Shown here one piece after another: positions 10,601 to 19,128 of a stretch of 63,659 bases of DNA. Made by a program: the position numbers and the translations under genes. The notes under the pieces are model-generated. The model worked only from the letters and a program-made list of their open reading frames with translations, was not told where the DNA came from and did no database searches. Every line of letters begins with the position of its first letter. The first letter of the stretch is position 1. The stretch comes from Paenibacillus senegalensis JC66 (GTDB lineage: Bacteria > Bacillota > Bacilli > Paenibacillales > NBRC-103111): contig NZ_HE610957.1 of the NCBI RefSeq assembly GCF_000285515.1, positions 1,360,797 through 1,424,455 on the forward strand, read 5' to 3'.

Positions 10601-12728
10601 AAACTACCAGATTCGGGATTTCCGCTGCACCGCTCAAGGCTGGAAATTCATTGCCCAGGTCCAGATTTTCAAACCTTAAACCTGTACGCGGCGATACATA
10701 GCCTTGCGGATCCGTCCATCCCTTTAGAGCATTGATGACCATATTGATGCCATTCGTGGACTGATTATGATAGGAAATCGTAACTTCTTTAAAAAATCCG
10801 TCAAACAGATAAGTGTTCATGGCAAAATGCTGCGACCATTCCACCGCTTCATGAATATACTTGGGGTCATTCAATGCTTTGGCCAAGGCGATCAAGCCAA
10901 GCATGTTGTGATATTCCATGTTGCTGTAAATCACCGGAAACGTATGATAGAAATCAACGGAAGCCAGCATCATATCGACCACATAATCGTGTGTATCTAT
11001 GCCCATTTCTCCGCTTAGCAGCTCAAATGCATTCGTCTGATTGACTATAGCATATACGTTTGCGAGTGTAGGCAAATTGACCAGATCAGCGGCAGCCCAG
11101 CGATACCACATGCCTCCCCAATACTCATACGGAGGACCGACATCAGGGTCCACAATGTTGTTGGACCAGCGATAATCATGTGTGGGAACGTATCCTTCAG
11201 CGACCTCGGCAAAACGAATCAGCAGGCGAGCGGCTCCCAGCGGGTCTTCATTAGCCACACTCAGCAACTGTCCCAGAACATAATCCCGCTGCTTATACCA
11301 TCTGTGGGCGGTAATAAAGTAGCGGCGGCCTTCCTCATCTTCATAATAGGGATATTCCACCCATTCACCCAAGCGATTTTTCACACGCAGCATCTGATCT
11401 TCCGGATACTGTTCATTCGGAAAAACCATCCCGCTGAAAGCAGAGGTCAGTTTATCCGGATTTTCCGGATCCCAGGTATAGTTATTTCCGGTCGGAATCA
11501 TCTCTGGCTGATCAGGCAAGCCGGTAAATAAAAATCCTGATGCTTCCGGTATCAGGTCTAGCAATTTCTGCACCCGCTCGGAAGGCGGCTCAAGCTGAAC
11601 CGGCGTTTTACCTCCCGGAGCTGTCGTTTCCGGGATATACAAGCTGTCCCCGGCCTCGATCATAGCACGCCTGTCAAACGACACAATCGCCGTTTTCGTC
11701 TTTCCTCCTGCATCCGGAGCTTCAATCTTAAGCTGATAGAGACCGTTGCTTCGTGGCGCCGGATGGGAAAAACGCGCAGCCATTCGATCTTGCTGCTGTA
11801 CTATCCGCACATCATTCAGTGTTTCCCATTCTTTTCCCGGCTCCTTCCAGTACATAACCAAAGAAGCGTGTAACGCTTCCAGATCGCTACCGGCAAACGA
11901 TAGCTGCTTCTCCTGATACCCTATATAGTCCAATCGAAGCGCCTCAGGCGTCCATTGGATATGGGATGGCGGCAAGCTGCCGACAAACACGCTGCCCAGC
12001 CGGCCTTCATCCGTTACATTCGCTTCGGTCACCATTCGGTTTGTACCCGTATACACCGTTTTGGCCGTGCGAACCGGCACCCAAGCGCTTAATGGTTTCG
12101 TGTTATACTGGTGCTGGAACAAAACATTCAAGCGCCATTCCTCTCCATCCGTAACTTCACTGACACCTAGAGAGGAAAGAGAGACTGACGCTTCCGCAAA
12201 TAAAATCCCGTTGTCCACTTTCACCACAGACCTGGCTGGCTGAACGGTCGTCGTATTCGGTCCCCAATTGTTAACGTAGGAGAGCTCTGTAGCCTGAATC
12301 TGAATCGGAATCCGATAATAACGCTCCCCGGCAGAAGCCGTGCTTACCAAAACATCCACACTTTTTAAAGACTCCCCCTGATCAGCGTGCTCATAGGCAA
12401 GCCCTATGTACAAGTACTGGTCATCATAACGGATTCTTACATCCTGTTTCGCTTCTGGCGGGTTGAGATTGTACACCTTTTCCCAGGAATCCAATCTTTC
12501 CCCGTATTCCCATGCAGGATCAGATAAATCTCCATCAATCTGAATCGAATCATACACCGCTGAAATGACCGACCACTTATCCTGGAATACTTCAATTTCT
12601 GCGCTCTCCGTTTCTTGATGCGCCTCGATCTCAGCACCCGCAGTTTCCATGCCTATCGCAAAAGTTGTTGGAACCATGAGCAAGAAAATGAGCATACATA
12701 CCAAACTTTTTTTCAGCTGTTGATTCAC
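7686..12728 (-). CDS. Secreted multidomain heparinase II/III-type polysaccharide lyase
   Basis: About 1680 residues. The GTG at 12728 is chosen because GGAGG sits seven bases upstream; a longer frame would start inside that site. The signal peptide (LVCMLIFLLMVPTTFA) is followed by a CBM9/DOMON-like sugar-binding domain (~45-235, IDGDLSDPAWE), a short Ig-like part, an alpha-barrel region (~400-900, with ISYHNQ near 650) and a heparinase II/III beta-sheet region starting near residue 920 with GHHHHDPLNLALFAKG, a typical metal/catalytic neighbourhood. A Big2-like domain (~1400-1480) follows, then two tandem ~90-residue Fn3/ChiA-N-like modules, both containing YTVTMNMWWG and VYRLYE. It probably beta-eliminates uronic-acid polysaccharides outside the cell. 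The exact lyase family and substrate are not determined. Confidence 0.85.
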   Translation of the reverse strand: MNQQLKKSLVCMLIFLLMVPTTFAIGMETAGAEIEAHQETESAEIEVFQDKWSVISAVYDSIQIDGDLSDPAWEYGERLDSWEKVYNLNPPEAKQDVRIRYDDQYLYIGLAYEHADQGESLKSVDVLVSTASAGERYYRIPIQIQATELSYVNNWGPNTTTVQPARSVVKVDNGILFAEASVSLSSLGVSEVTDGEEWRLNVLFQHQYNTKPLSAWVPVRTAKTVYTGTNRMVTEANVTDEGRLGSVFVGSLPPSHIQWTPEALRLDYIGYQEKQLSFAGSDLEALHASLVMYWKEPGKEWETLNDVRIVQQQDRMAARFSHPAPRSNGLYQLKIEAPDAGGKTKTAIVSFDRRAMIEAGDSLYIPETTAPGGKTPVQLEPPSERVQKLLDLIPEASGFLFTGLPDQPEMIPTGNNYTWDPENPDKLTSAFSGMVFPNEQYPEDQMLRVKNRLGEWVEYPYYEDEEGRRYFITAHRWYKQRDYVLGQLLSVANEDPLGAARLLIRFAEVAEGYVPTHDYRWSNNIVDPDVGPPYEYWGGMWYRWAAADLVNLPTLANVYAIVNQTNAFELLSGEMGIDTHDYVVDMMLASVDFYHTFPVIYSNMEYHNMLGLIALAKALNDPKYIHEAVEWSQHFAMNTYLFDGFFKEVTISYHNQSTNGINMVINALKGWTDPQGYVSPRTGLRFENLDLGNEFPALSGAAEIPNLVVYPNGQSFPTNDTWAFEKGARPQLNAGSFLLPASGIARLARGTAGDGAIDPAFGIVTDFQNMEIVAQSAETRYFSSSGTVQFEAEAEGHSLTYAFDVSEDDTYEIALKPFRAGSYGLYDILIDGRVITNVNFHSPSGGESGVGEFEPLGEVELAAGTHEITFLNTGKVTESTNYKLGIIQLALLDEQARQERDEWEDNGNSDSIEPMQVYTTFQPKYGHHHHDPLNLALFAKGQELLPDIGYTHTLQRQWTNSTMAHNTVVVNSQDAASTGNAQHGGNIDTFISNEGGPQALRAAHPTAYAGTEEYTREPWMIPFLDDPQQGGYVLDLFRVYGGNRHEYTLNGDANRDALFETDLPLEEYGPYLLPEGVAVREPEGEMDRGDAEGHYYGYIYVRDVEKADVPNGQYELALKTQDAEGDNLSNLKITGLVEPGQNELFIGESPSLRATRTGSVASDNNIEAVNYFLPKMVLRREGTNLQSNFVHVLEPYGAEEQPLIEDMTRLQPADGKPGDIAVAISYGEVTDIILSSLDPTEPLVVDDMTLVGKMGLIRLKDGAVKEMHLFGGTLLQKGTEQVLAEGPASGQISEVLRLGAGDGVNGFLTSSDVSAALKGRTIVVTHPNGKTHGYPIKDIRAHGEYTLIELNEMDPGFAIHRDGTSEMLFTPFLKWSGSHRFHIENYDKWSGAGPGLITLEITGLDSPASAGSSGQIKADMVSGDGTRENVSEWAGYSSSDSTVAEVQPDGVVLYKTPGTTVIGAAYGPYTAEPITVEVVGTAASTSAPGKPVLSDNSGHSSGLSDGSYTVTMNMWWGNNGSVYRLYENDVLVDTQLLRDGSPGAQTAKTAISGKANGMYTYRAELINGYGVTSSDPHTVTVSNAAPGVPELSHDNWDGDGTYTVTMNMWWGTNARVYRLYEDGKLIDEQPLVPATPGAQTAQTVISNKPAGTYEYRAELVNDAGVTSSSVLKVTVDRQHK

Positions 12729-12911
12729 ACGATTGACCTCCACGTATAGAATAGAATAAAATTTTCAAGCAATGCTCCTGGATTGACAGCGCTTTCTTTT
12801 TAACCTGTTTTCTTTTCCTAAGGGTATAGGTATGATACGGGTAACTTCATCGTAACAGTTTTTTCCAAGAAGCGCAACGGATGAAATACAACTACTAGAG
12901 CTTCCGCTGCA

Positions 12912-12993
12912 ACAAAAAAAGTTGAACGGGAAAAAGCATTTTATTGCCTTTTCCGCCCAACATTTTGTTCAGGGATTTTTTTGGACAGTCCCC
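12912..12993 (-). terminator. Terminator hairpin with dispersed-repeat flank
   Basis: An imperfect hairpin pairs GTTGAACGGGAAAAAGC (12921-12937) with GCCTTTTCCGCCCAAC (12946-12961). On the minus strand it is followed by a T run (A run 12914-12920 on plus), so it fits termination of the metallo-hydrolase gene that ends at 13018. TTGGACAGTCCCC (12981-12993) on its outer side makes it the twin of a hairpin at 56769-56838. Confidence 0.75.
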
Positions 12994-13017
12994 TTCCGCC
13001 CTGTTAGTAAGATCTAA

Positions 13018-13995
13018 TCAGTGCGCTGATTGATAGCGCAACACTTCGTCCTCTTCCAGCAGCACTGCTTTTCCGCTTTGTTGAAGGTATATCATATGAG
13101 CCAGCGTTTCAGCCAAAGCAAATCTTAATTGGTGGGTAGATAATTGTACGCCGAAAATAGCCTGGCATAGAGCATATACGCTTAAAGGCTCCTTTATCTG
13201 TTTCAGCATTTGCTCAAGACGTTCCTCATGGTGGAGTTTTATGCCCTGAACTCTGTCCCCCAGATGCCGGAAAGGGTCACGATGACCCGGGTATACCGTA
13301 TAACCGTCGAATTTCCCCATCCCTTCAAGACTGCTTAAATAAGATTGCAGCGGGTTGGAATCTGTACCCGGAATGTACGATATATTCGGAGTAATCCGGG
13401 GAAGAACATGATCGCCAACAAACAACTCTTGACGCTCTTCGTTGTAGAACACCGTATGTCCCCAGGCATGGCCAGGTGTATGGACCATTGCCCACGAGTG
13501 ATCTCCCATCTTCAACATCTGGCTGCGGTCCAGCAATTGCAGCTGCAAGGGGTGCGGAATGACTTGCGGCAAAAAGCCGGCCAGATGACGCTCCATGTCC
13601 GGCTTCAGCGCAGGCTCCAGACCATGAAGCAGGAACAGCCGCACGGTCTCCTGATTCGTTGGCCCGTCGCCCTTCCACATCGCTTCCACTTGCAAGCTGC
13701 CCTCTGGGGAAAGCCAGACGGGAGCGCCGCTCTGCTCCTGCACCCAGCCGGCAAGGCCGTAATGATCCGGGTGATGATGGGTAAGAACGATTTGCTCAAT
13801 ATCGGTAAAATGAATGGCAAGCTCCTGGAGGGCCCGCTTCCACAACGCTTTGCTTTCTTCTGTATGCAATCCCGGATCTATCAAGGTGTATCCTGCTCTT
13901 CCCCGGATCAAGTAACTGTTCACCCAGCGAAGCGGAAAAGGAAGCGGCACCTTGACACGCGCAATATCCTCCCGAATCCATTCCACTTCTGTCAT
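13018..13995 (-). CDS. MBL-fold metallo-hydrolase
   Basis: A 325-residue member of the metallo-beta-lactamase fold. It has the zinc motif VLTHHHPDHYGLAGW (HxHxDH, ~residue 74-88), the distal metal ligands in HTPGHAWGHT (~165-175) and FVGDHVLP (~190), and a C-terminal helical domain of the glyoxalase II-like/MBL type. No signal peptide, so cytosolic. The start overlaps the stop of the upstream methyltransferase by four bases (ATGA), so the two are one transcription unit. The substrate cannot be read from sequence; hydrolases of this subgroup act on thioesters or small ester metabolites. Confidence 0.88.
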   Translation of the reverse strand: MTEVEWIREDIARVKVPLPFPLRWVNSYLIRGRAGYTLIDPGLHTEESKALWKRALQELAIHFTDIEQIVLTHHHPDHYGLAGWVQEQSGAPVWLSPEGSLQVEAMWKGDGPTNQETVRLFLLHGLEPALKPDMERHLAGFLPQVIPHPLQLQLLDRSQMLKMGDHSWAMVHTPGHAWGHTVFYNEERQELFVGDHVLPRITPNISYIPGTDSNPLQSYLSSLEGMGKFDGYTVYPGHRDPFRHLGDRVQGIKLHHEERLEQMLKQIKEPLSVYALCQAIFGVQLSTHQLRFALAETLAHMIYLQQSGKAVLLEEDEVLRYQSAH

Positions 13996-14738
13996 CTCCG
14001 CCCTCCTGCTTTCCTTCCGATCATAATTAAGCGCGGGGAAAGCGCAGCCTCATAAGGACCCGCTTCATAATCTCCATAAATATGATCAAGGACCAGGCCC
14101 GCTTGATCAAACATCTCTTGAAAGTCAGCTAATGTATATAGCCGAACCTGCTCCTTGTAAGTGCGGCCCGCTTTTCCCGGCTCTTCAAGACGAATCGTTT
14201 TACGGACAAAGCCCTCCTCGACCACACGCTTTTCCTCGATCCGGATCCCTTCCTCTATCCGCTCCGAATAAGGAACGAGATGCTCCTTTACGTAGCCGGC
14301 ATTCAAATAATCCATTAGAAAACAGCCATCCGGCCTAAGCAGCCGGGAAATTTCCTTGATAACTTTTGAATTATCCGTTTCCTGATCGAAGTAACCGAAT
14401 GAAGTAAATAAATTCACTACAGCGTCAAACGGCTGCTCCAAAGGGACCTCCCTCATATCCCCATGAATCCAGCGCACCTGCTGCTTTTCATCCTTTTGTC
14501 TCGCTTTACTTAACAGCACCTCAGACAAATCCATGCCCGTCACCCGGTAGCCCTGATCGGCCAGAGCCAGGGAATGTCTGCCCATGCCGCAGCATAAATC
14601 AAGAACTTCGGCACCGGGCTTTAACCCAAGCCAGCCGATCATTCGCTGCACTTCCTGGCGGGCTCCCTGAAAATCCCTATGTTTATAGACTAGCAGATAG
14701 TCTTGGCCAAAGCTTTCCTCGAACCATTCTCTCGTCAT
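13992..14738 (-). CDS. Class I SAM-dependent methyltransferase
   Basis: A 248-residue Rossmann-type methyltransferase. The SAM-binding motif I is VLDLCCGMGRHSLALA (~residues 42-57), followed by the acidic loop VTGMDLSEVLL and motif post-I MREVPLEQPFDAVVNLFTSFGYF. Its relatives are Methyltransf_25-type small-molecule methyltransferases. An AGGAG site precedes the ATG. It is translationally coupled to the MBL hydrolase downstream. The substrate is unknown. Confidence 0.88.
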   Translation of the reverse strand: MTREWFEESFGQDYLLVYKHRDFQGARQEVQRMIGWLGLKPGAEVLDLCCGMGRHSLALADQGYRVTGMDLSEVLLSKARQKDEKQQVRWIHGDMREVPLEQPFDAVVNLFTSFGYFDQETDNSKVIKEISRLLRPDGCFLMDYLNAGYVKEHLVPYSERIEEGIRIEEKRVVEEGFVRKTIRLEEPGKAGRTYKEQVRLYTLADFQEMFDQAGLVLDHIYGDYEAGPYEAALSPRLIMIGRKAGGRR

Positions 14739-14941
14739 TGTTAAGTCTCCTATTGCTTCAATTCAAAACCTTCCTCATTTTACCCTGAAACCTCTCCCGG
14801 GGCAATGCCCGCTGCCCGGACCCGCTGCCTAAACAGCGGAGCTGCAGCTAGGAACCGGGAGCTTCAACGGCAGTTTCTAAGCAGCAAGGGAAGTGTAAGA
14901 ATAACCGTAAGAAAAGCATGCTATCACAAAGGAGGCCAGTC

Positions 14942-16687
14942 ATGAATCGGGAAGCCATCTACCATGGGCCCAAAAACCTATGGGCCTACGCTTACAATCA
15001 CGATACTGTCCGTTTAAGGGTACGCACTCAAAGGGATGATATCGAAGAAGTGTTTATCTATACAGGAGATAAGTATGATTGGGAAAAAACTGCCCTGACC
15101 CATCCTATGGACAAATTTGCCTCCGACGCCATGTTCGATTATTGGGAGGTGGCCGTCAAGCCGACATACCGGAGAATAAGCTATGCTTTTCAATTCAAGA
15201 GCGGGGATGAGACGCTCTGGATGACGGAAGATGGGTTTTCTTACGAGGAGCCCGCCCCTCCCGGCGGATATTTCGACTACCCCTATCTGCATCCGATCGA
15301 CAGCTTAACGCCACCGTCCTGGGCTAAGGAAGCGATTTTTTATCAAATCTTCCCCGAGCGCTTCGCTAATGGGGACCCCGGCAATGATCCGGAGGACGTT
15401 GAGCCCTGGGGAGGAAAGCCGACCGAGTCGAATTACTTTGGAGGGGATTTGCAAGGAATTATTGACAAGCTCGATTATTTAGCGGAGCTTGGAATTAATG
15501 CAATCTATTTGACACCTGTTTTTCACGCCTCCTCCAATCATAAATATGATACCAAGGACTACAAGCAGGTAGACCCTCATTTCGGAACGAATGAATTGCT
15601 GGCTGAGCTTGGCGAGGCTTGTCATCAGAAGGGAATCCGTGTGATGCTTGATGCTGTATTCAACCATTGCGGCTACGAATTCCCCCCTTTTCAGGATGTG
15701 CTGAAACATGGCAAGAAATCGAAGTATCACGACTGGTTTCATGTACGCGAGTTTCCTTTAACAGTCAAGGACGGGATTCCCACGTATGACACGTTCGGTT
15801 TTTTTGAGCATATGCCCAAATTTAATACCGCCAACCCGGAAGTTCGAAAATACTTGCTGGATGTGGCCGAATATTGGATTAAAGAAATTAAACTGGACGG
15901 CTGGCGGCTGGATGTAGCCAATGAAGTAGATCACCAGTTTTGGCGGGACTTCCGCAAAGTTGTAAAGGAAGCTAATCCTGACGCTTACATTGTCGGAGAG
16001 GTCTGGAACGATTCCATCATGTGGCTGCTCGGAGACCAGTTTGACTCCGTTATGAATTACCCCTTCGCGAATCAGGTGCTGGACTTTTTTGCGGAAGAGC
16101 GTATGGATGCCCAGACCTTTGCGAATAAAATAGGAGCTTTGCTGGTTCGCTACCCGAAGCAGGCCAATGAAGTTATCTTTAATCTGCTGTGCAGCCACGA
16201 TACTCCACGGGCCTTAACCCGCTGCGGGGGAGACAAGCGCAAGCTTAAGCTAAGTATTGTTTTCCTGCTGACTTATATGGGCACCCCCTGTATTTTTTAC
16301 GGTGATGAAATAGGCTTGCAGGGAGATGACGACCCGGATTGCCGCAAATGCATGGAATGGGAGGAAAAGAATCAGGACCGGGAGCTGTTTGATTTTTACA
16401 GGGCTCTTATCGAGCTGAGAAAAAACAATAGAGCGCTGCGGGAAGGTGATTTCCGTTTTCTGCAGGCGGGAGAGGCTGAGCGAACCCTTCTGTATGAACG
16501 ACTTGATGAAGAAAAGCATTTTCTCATATGGATGAATAATACTGAAGAAGAGCAGCAGCTCTCCCACCCATTGAAAACAAACGATTGGCACGATGCCTTA
16601 TCCGAAGAGCCTGTGCCTGTTAAGGATGGGTACATGAGCATAACGCTTAAGCCGTTCGATTACCGGATTGTATGCCGCAGCCTCTAG
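14942..16687 (+). CDS. GH13 neopullulanase/cyclomaltodextrinase-type alpha-glycosidase
   Basis: A 581-residue cytosolic GH13 (GH13_20-like) enzyme that hydrolyses cyclodextrins, pullulan or maltooligosaccharides. The N-terminal beta-sandwich (1-~125) typical of the subfamily is present. The barrel carries DAVFNHCG (region I), DGWRLDVANEVD (nucleophile Asp), GEVWND (acid/base Glu) and LLCSHDTPR (transition-state Asp). MPKFNTANPEV matches the subfamily's region V (MPKL/FN). No signal peptide is visible. AAAGGAGG lies eight bases before the chosen ATG; a longer frame from 14918 would have no such site. It stands alone, divergent from the methyltransferase gene. Confidence 0.93.
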   Translation: MNREAIYHGPKNLWAYAYNHDTVRLRVRTQRDDIEEVFIYTGDKYDWEKTALTHPMDKFASDAMFDYWEVAVKPTYRRISYAFQFKSGDETLWMTEDGFSYEEPAPPGGYFDYPYLHPIDSLTPPSWAKEAIFYQIFPERFANGDPGNDPEDVEPWGGKPTESNYFGGDLQGIIDKLDYLAELGINAIYLTPVFHASSNHKYDTKDYKQVDPHFGTNELLAELGEACHQKGIRVMLDAVFNHCGYEFPPFQDVLKHGKKSKYHDWFHVREFPLTVKDGIPTYDTFGFFEHMPKFNTANPEVRKYLLDVAEYWIKEIKLDGWRLDVANEVDHQFWRDFRKVVKEANPDAYIVGEVWNDSIMWLLGDQFDSVMNYPFANQVLDFFAEERMDAQTFANKIGALLVRYPKQANEVIFNLLCSHDTPRALTRCGGDKRKLKLSIVFLLTYMGTPCIFYGDEIGLQGDDDPDCRKCMEWEEKNQDRELFDFYRALIELRKNNRALREGDFRFLQAGEAERTLLYERLDEEKHFLIWMNNTEEEQQLSHPLKTNDWHDALSEEPVPVKDGYMSITLKPFDYRIVCRSL

Positions 16688-16712
16688 CTGAACCCTCCAT
16701 CTAACGTTACAG

Positions 16713-16758
16713 AAAAACCTTCCCTGTAAGCTCTTGCTCAAAAAGCTTACAGGGAAGG
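16713..16758. terminator. Hairpin terminator between convergent GH13 and gerE genes
   Basis: CCTTCCCTGTAAGCT (16718-16732) pairs with AGCTTACAGGGAAGG (16744-16758), a perfect 15-bp stem. The T run follows only on the minus strand (A5 at 16713-16717), so it mainly serves gerE, but its position lets it stop both convergent genes. Confidence 0.8.
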
Positions 16759-16805
16759 TAATGGTGATGGAAGCTCTGATCCGCCTTACTTGTAAAGTTC
16801 TAACC

Positions 16806-17030
16806 TCAAATCTTCAATTCCCCAAGCTTAATTAGTTCAACAACCGCTTGTGAACGACCCTTAACGTTTAATTTCTGCATGACATTGGAGATGTGGTTAC
16901 GCACAGTTTTTTCACTTATAAATAACTGCTGAGCAATATCCTTCGTCGTTTTGTCCTGCACGAGTAATTCGAATACCTCTCGTTCACGATGCGTTAACAA
17001 AAATTTGCTTTTATGGTCGCTGCCCTTCAA
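16806..17030 (-). CDS. gerE: GerE, late mother-cell transcription regulator
   Basis: GerE is a LuxR-type DNA-binding protein that activates and represses sigma-K genes for spore-coat formation late in the mother cell. Almost the whole protein is the GerE/LuxR helix-turn-helix: LLTHREREVFELLVQDKTT, IAQQLFISEKTVRNHISNV, MQKLNVKGRSQAVVELI. The TTG at 17030 is chosen over the GTG at 17039 because GGAGG ends ten bases before it but touches the GTG. That start gives 74 residues, the length of Bacillus GerE. A sigma-K-like promoter lies just upstream, matching known control of gerE by sigma-K. Confidence 0.96.
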   Translation of the reverse strand: MKGSDHKSKFLLTHREREVFELLVQDKTTKDIAQQLFISEKTVRNHISNVMQKLNVKGRSQAVVELIKLGELKI

Positions 17031-17093
17031 TAGTGTCACCCCTCCTTGCTCGGGAATGATTTAGGTTACAAGGTAAAGGGATACAGTCAAATC

Positions 17094-17121
17094 TATACTA
17101 TGAAAGGGCAGCATTGTTGGT
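17094..17121 (-). promoter_or_regulatory. Sigma-K-type promoter of gerE
   Basis: On the minus strand the -10 box CATAGTATA (17094-17102) matches the sigma-K consensus CATANNNTA exactly, with the -35 dinucleotide AC (17120-17121) at 17-bp spacing. It lies about 64 bases before the gerE start codon. Bacillus gerE is known to be sigma-K dependent, which supports the reading and calibrates other matches in this window. Confidence 0.8.
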
Positions 17122-17143
17122 GATTCTTCCCTATAAAATAGGC

Positions 17144-17866
17144 TTATGGGGTCATCAAAGGCCTGTCATTAGCTGCGTTGGCAGGAAACACCCGTTCGAT
17201 CATAGCTCCCAATTCCTCGACGAAGCCGGTTAGCGGACGACCTTTGCCAAATTCATCAGCGTAAACCTTCATTCTTTCCATGAAATCCGGATTTGCCGAC
17301 ACGAAAACATCTTGAATGTTACCGTCTAATTCTTTAACCTTTGCAGCAATTTTCTGCTTGATTTCAGGAGTGATTTCTTCTATCGTCCAATTGGTTCCGT
17401 TATTCGTATTTGCATTTGCGCTGTTCGTCGCTGCATTATTGTTCGTTTGTCCCATATTGGAATCGGTGTGCGCTCCAGTAGAGCCATTGCCATTGGGCTC
17501 GTTAGTAATTCCGGCTCCATGATGCAGCATGACAGCCACATAGGCATTATTGCCCGCAAGCATAACATGAGCGGTCTCCACTTCATCCATCGCGGCTACT
17601 CCGTCAGCGATTTTCTGGCTCATTTCCATTGTGGTATTCGCATCAAACCGGTGACCTGTGTTCGCATTGTTACGATTGGGCGTATTGTTCATGGCGTTAG
17701 GCTGCATATTTTGATAACCATGATCACGGTTAAGCCCCTGTTGATTAATGTCCATGGCTCCATCTCTCGTTTCAGCCCCGCAGCCAGCCAAGATCAGAAC
17801 CAATGCACCTGCAAGCAATGAGACGCATTTGCCAGTCTTTTTAAAAACGCTTGGTTTCATTTGCAT
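17144..17866 (-). CDS. YhcN/YlaJ-family sporulation lipoprotein
   Basis: A 240-residue lipoprotein. The signal peptide ends in the lipobox LILAGCG. An Asn-rich, low-complexity linker (~30-70) precedes a YhcN/YlaJ-type domain with AMDEVETAHVMLAGNNAYVAV, which is then interrupted by another Asn/Thr/Gly-rich stretch (~110-155) before ITPEIKQKIAAKVKELDGNIQDVFVSANPDF. Proteins of this family are forespore inner-membrane lipoproteins linked to spore outgrowth. The ATG at 17866 follows AAAGGAG; the longer frame lacks a good site and would hide the signal peptide. It is next to gerE on the same strand but has its own upstream region. Confidence 0.88.
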   Translation of the reverse strand: MQMKPSVFKKTGKCVSLLAGALVLILAGCGAETRDGAMDINQQGLNRDHGYQNMQPNAMNNTPNRNNANTGHRFDANTTMEMSQKIADGVAAMDEVETAHVMLAGNNAYVAVMLHHGAGITNEPNGNGSTGAHTDSNMGQTNNNAATNSANANTNNGTNWTIEEITPEIKQKIAAKVKELDGNIQDVFVSANPDFMERMKVYADEFGKGRPLTGFVEELGAMIERVFPANAANDRPLMTP

Positions 17867-18015
17867 GACAACTCCTTTTGTATTGGATGACCTAAACAGT
17901 CGGTAATTATTGTGCGCAACTTTCTCTTGTTTATGCTCCAAAAATCACCATTTATCGGTATGCGGTTCAGCCCGCAGACTCTGTCTGGAAAGATACAGAA
18001 TCATTGCTAAACAGA

Positions 18016-18067
18016 TTGACAAATGAGCCGGCAGTAATCTATAGTTAAATTAGTACCTGGTACTAAT
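18016..18067 (+). promoter_or_regulatory. Sigma-A promoter with FapR operator for fabH
   Basis: TTGACA (18016-18021) and TATAGT (18040-18045) with 18-bp spacing form a good sigma-A promoter. Overlapping the predicted start point is ATTAGTACCTGGTACTAAT (18049-18067), a 19-bp palindrome with perfect 9-bp arms. This matches the published FapR operator pattern (TTAGTACC-N-GGTACTAA). FapR is the malonyl-CoA-responsive repressor of fatty-acid and phospholipid genes; no fapR gene is in this window. Confidence 0.88.
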
Positions 18068-18118
18068 ACTAGGTATAAAATAATCAGGCAGAATAACCCG
18101 CCCATATGAGGTGAGATC

Positions 18119-19102
18119 ATGCATCAGACTCAAGTAACCGCCATAGGCAGCTATGTTCCTCCGGCTAAGCTGACTAATGATCAGCTGCAGCAGTTAGTAG
18201 AAACGTCCGACGAATGGATTGTACAAAGAACCGGAATCAAGGAGAGGCGAATTGCCGGGGATGATCAGTTCACTAGCGATTTATGTGAAGCCGCTATCCA
18301 CAATTTACTTGAACGCTATAACCAGACGGCAGAAGATGTAGATTTCATCATTGCTTGTACGCATACGCCCGATCTTCCATTCCCTGGAGTGGCTTGTCAA
18401 TTACAGCACAGGCTTGGAGTCAAGCAAGCGGGAGCGATCGATGTTAATGCGACCTGTGCAGGATTTGTATACGGCCTTCATCTGGCCCATACGCTCATCC
18501 GTTCCGGCTTGCATCGCAAAATTTTGGTTGTCGCGGGAGACACGATGTCCAAAATAACTGATTACACAGACAGAACTACCTGTATTCTTTTTGGAGACGC
18601 AGCAGGAGCCGCAATGGTCGAAAGAGCGGAAGAAAATGCGTTCCTTGGCATTCATCTGGACTCCGACGGAAGCGGCGGCGGCATGCTGTACCGTTCCGGA
18701 TTGTCGGGGCAATGGCAGGACCAGCTCCTTAAACAATCCGGTAAAGTGGTACAAAATGGCCGTGAAGTATATAAATGGGCAGTTAGCACTATTCCTGCCG
18801 GCATGTCAAAAACGGTACAGGAAGCTAAGTTAACCTTTCATGATGTCGATTGGTTTGTCCCGCATAGCGCGAACTTGAAGATGCTTGAGGCCATTTGTGA
18901 GCGCAGCGGATTTCCGTTGTCGCAAACATTGTACAGTATGGTCCATTATGGAAACACCTCCGCAGCAAGTATTCCGCTGTCCATTGACCAAGCCCTTCAA
19001 GAGGGAATCCTCAAGCCAGGACAGCATCTTTTGCTTTACGGCTTCGGCGGCGGGCTTGTCCAGGCCGGTATGGTACTGAAATGGACGGCCAGCTTAGCGT
19101 GA
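18119..19102 (+). CDS. fabH: 3-oxoacyl-ACP synthase III (FabH)
   Basis: FabH condenses an acyl-CoA primer with malonyl-ACP to start fatty-acid synthesis; in branched-chain-lipid Firmicutes it sets the branched primers. The 327-residue protein shows the thiolase-fold catalytic triad: Cys in DVNATCAGFVYGL (~113), His in VPHSANLKMLEAI (~245) and Asn in HYGNTSAASIPLS (~275). The N-terminal EWIVQRTGIKERRIA is a family signature. The gene is monocistronic as far as can be seen and lies 50 bp downstream of a FapR-type operator. Because fabH is not next to other fab genes, this may be a second FabH paralogue. Confidence 0.95.
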   Translation: MHQTQVTAIGSYVPPAKLTNDQLQQLVETSDEWIVQRTGIKERRIAGDDQFTSDLCEAAIHNLLERYNQTAEDVDFIIACTHTPDLPFPGVACQLQHRLGVKQAGAIDVNATCAGFVYGLHLAHTLIRSGLHRKILVVAGDTMSKITDYTDRTTCILFGDAAGAAMVERAEENAFLGIHLDSDGSGGGMLYRSGLSGQWQDQLLKQSGKVVQNGREVYKWAVSTIPAGMSKTVQEAKLTFHDVDWFVPHSANLKMLEAICERSGFPLSQTLYSMVHYGNTSAASIPLSIDQALQEGILKPGQHLLLYGFGGGLVQAGMVLKWTASLA

Positions 19103-19128
19103 TCGTTAACCGCTATGCCGGCTGTCCA

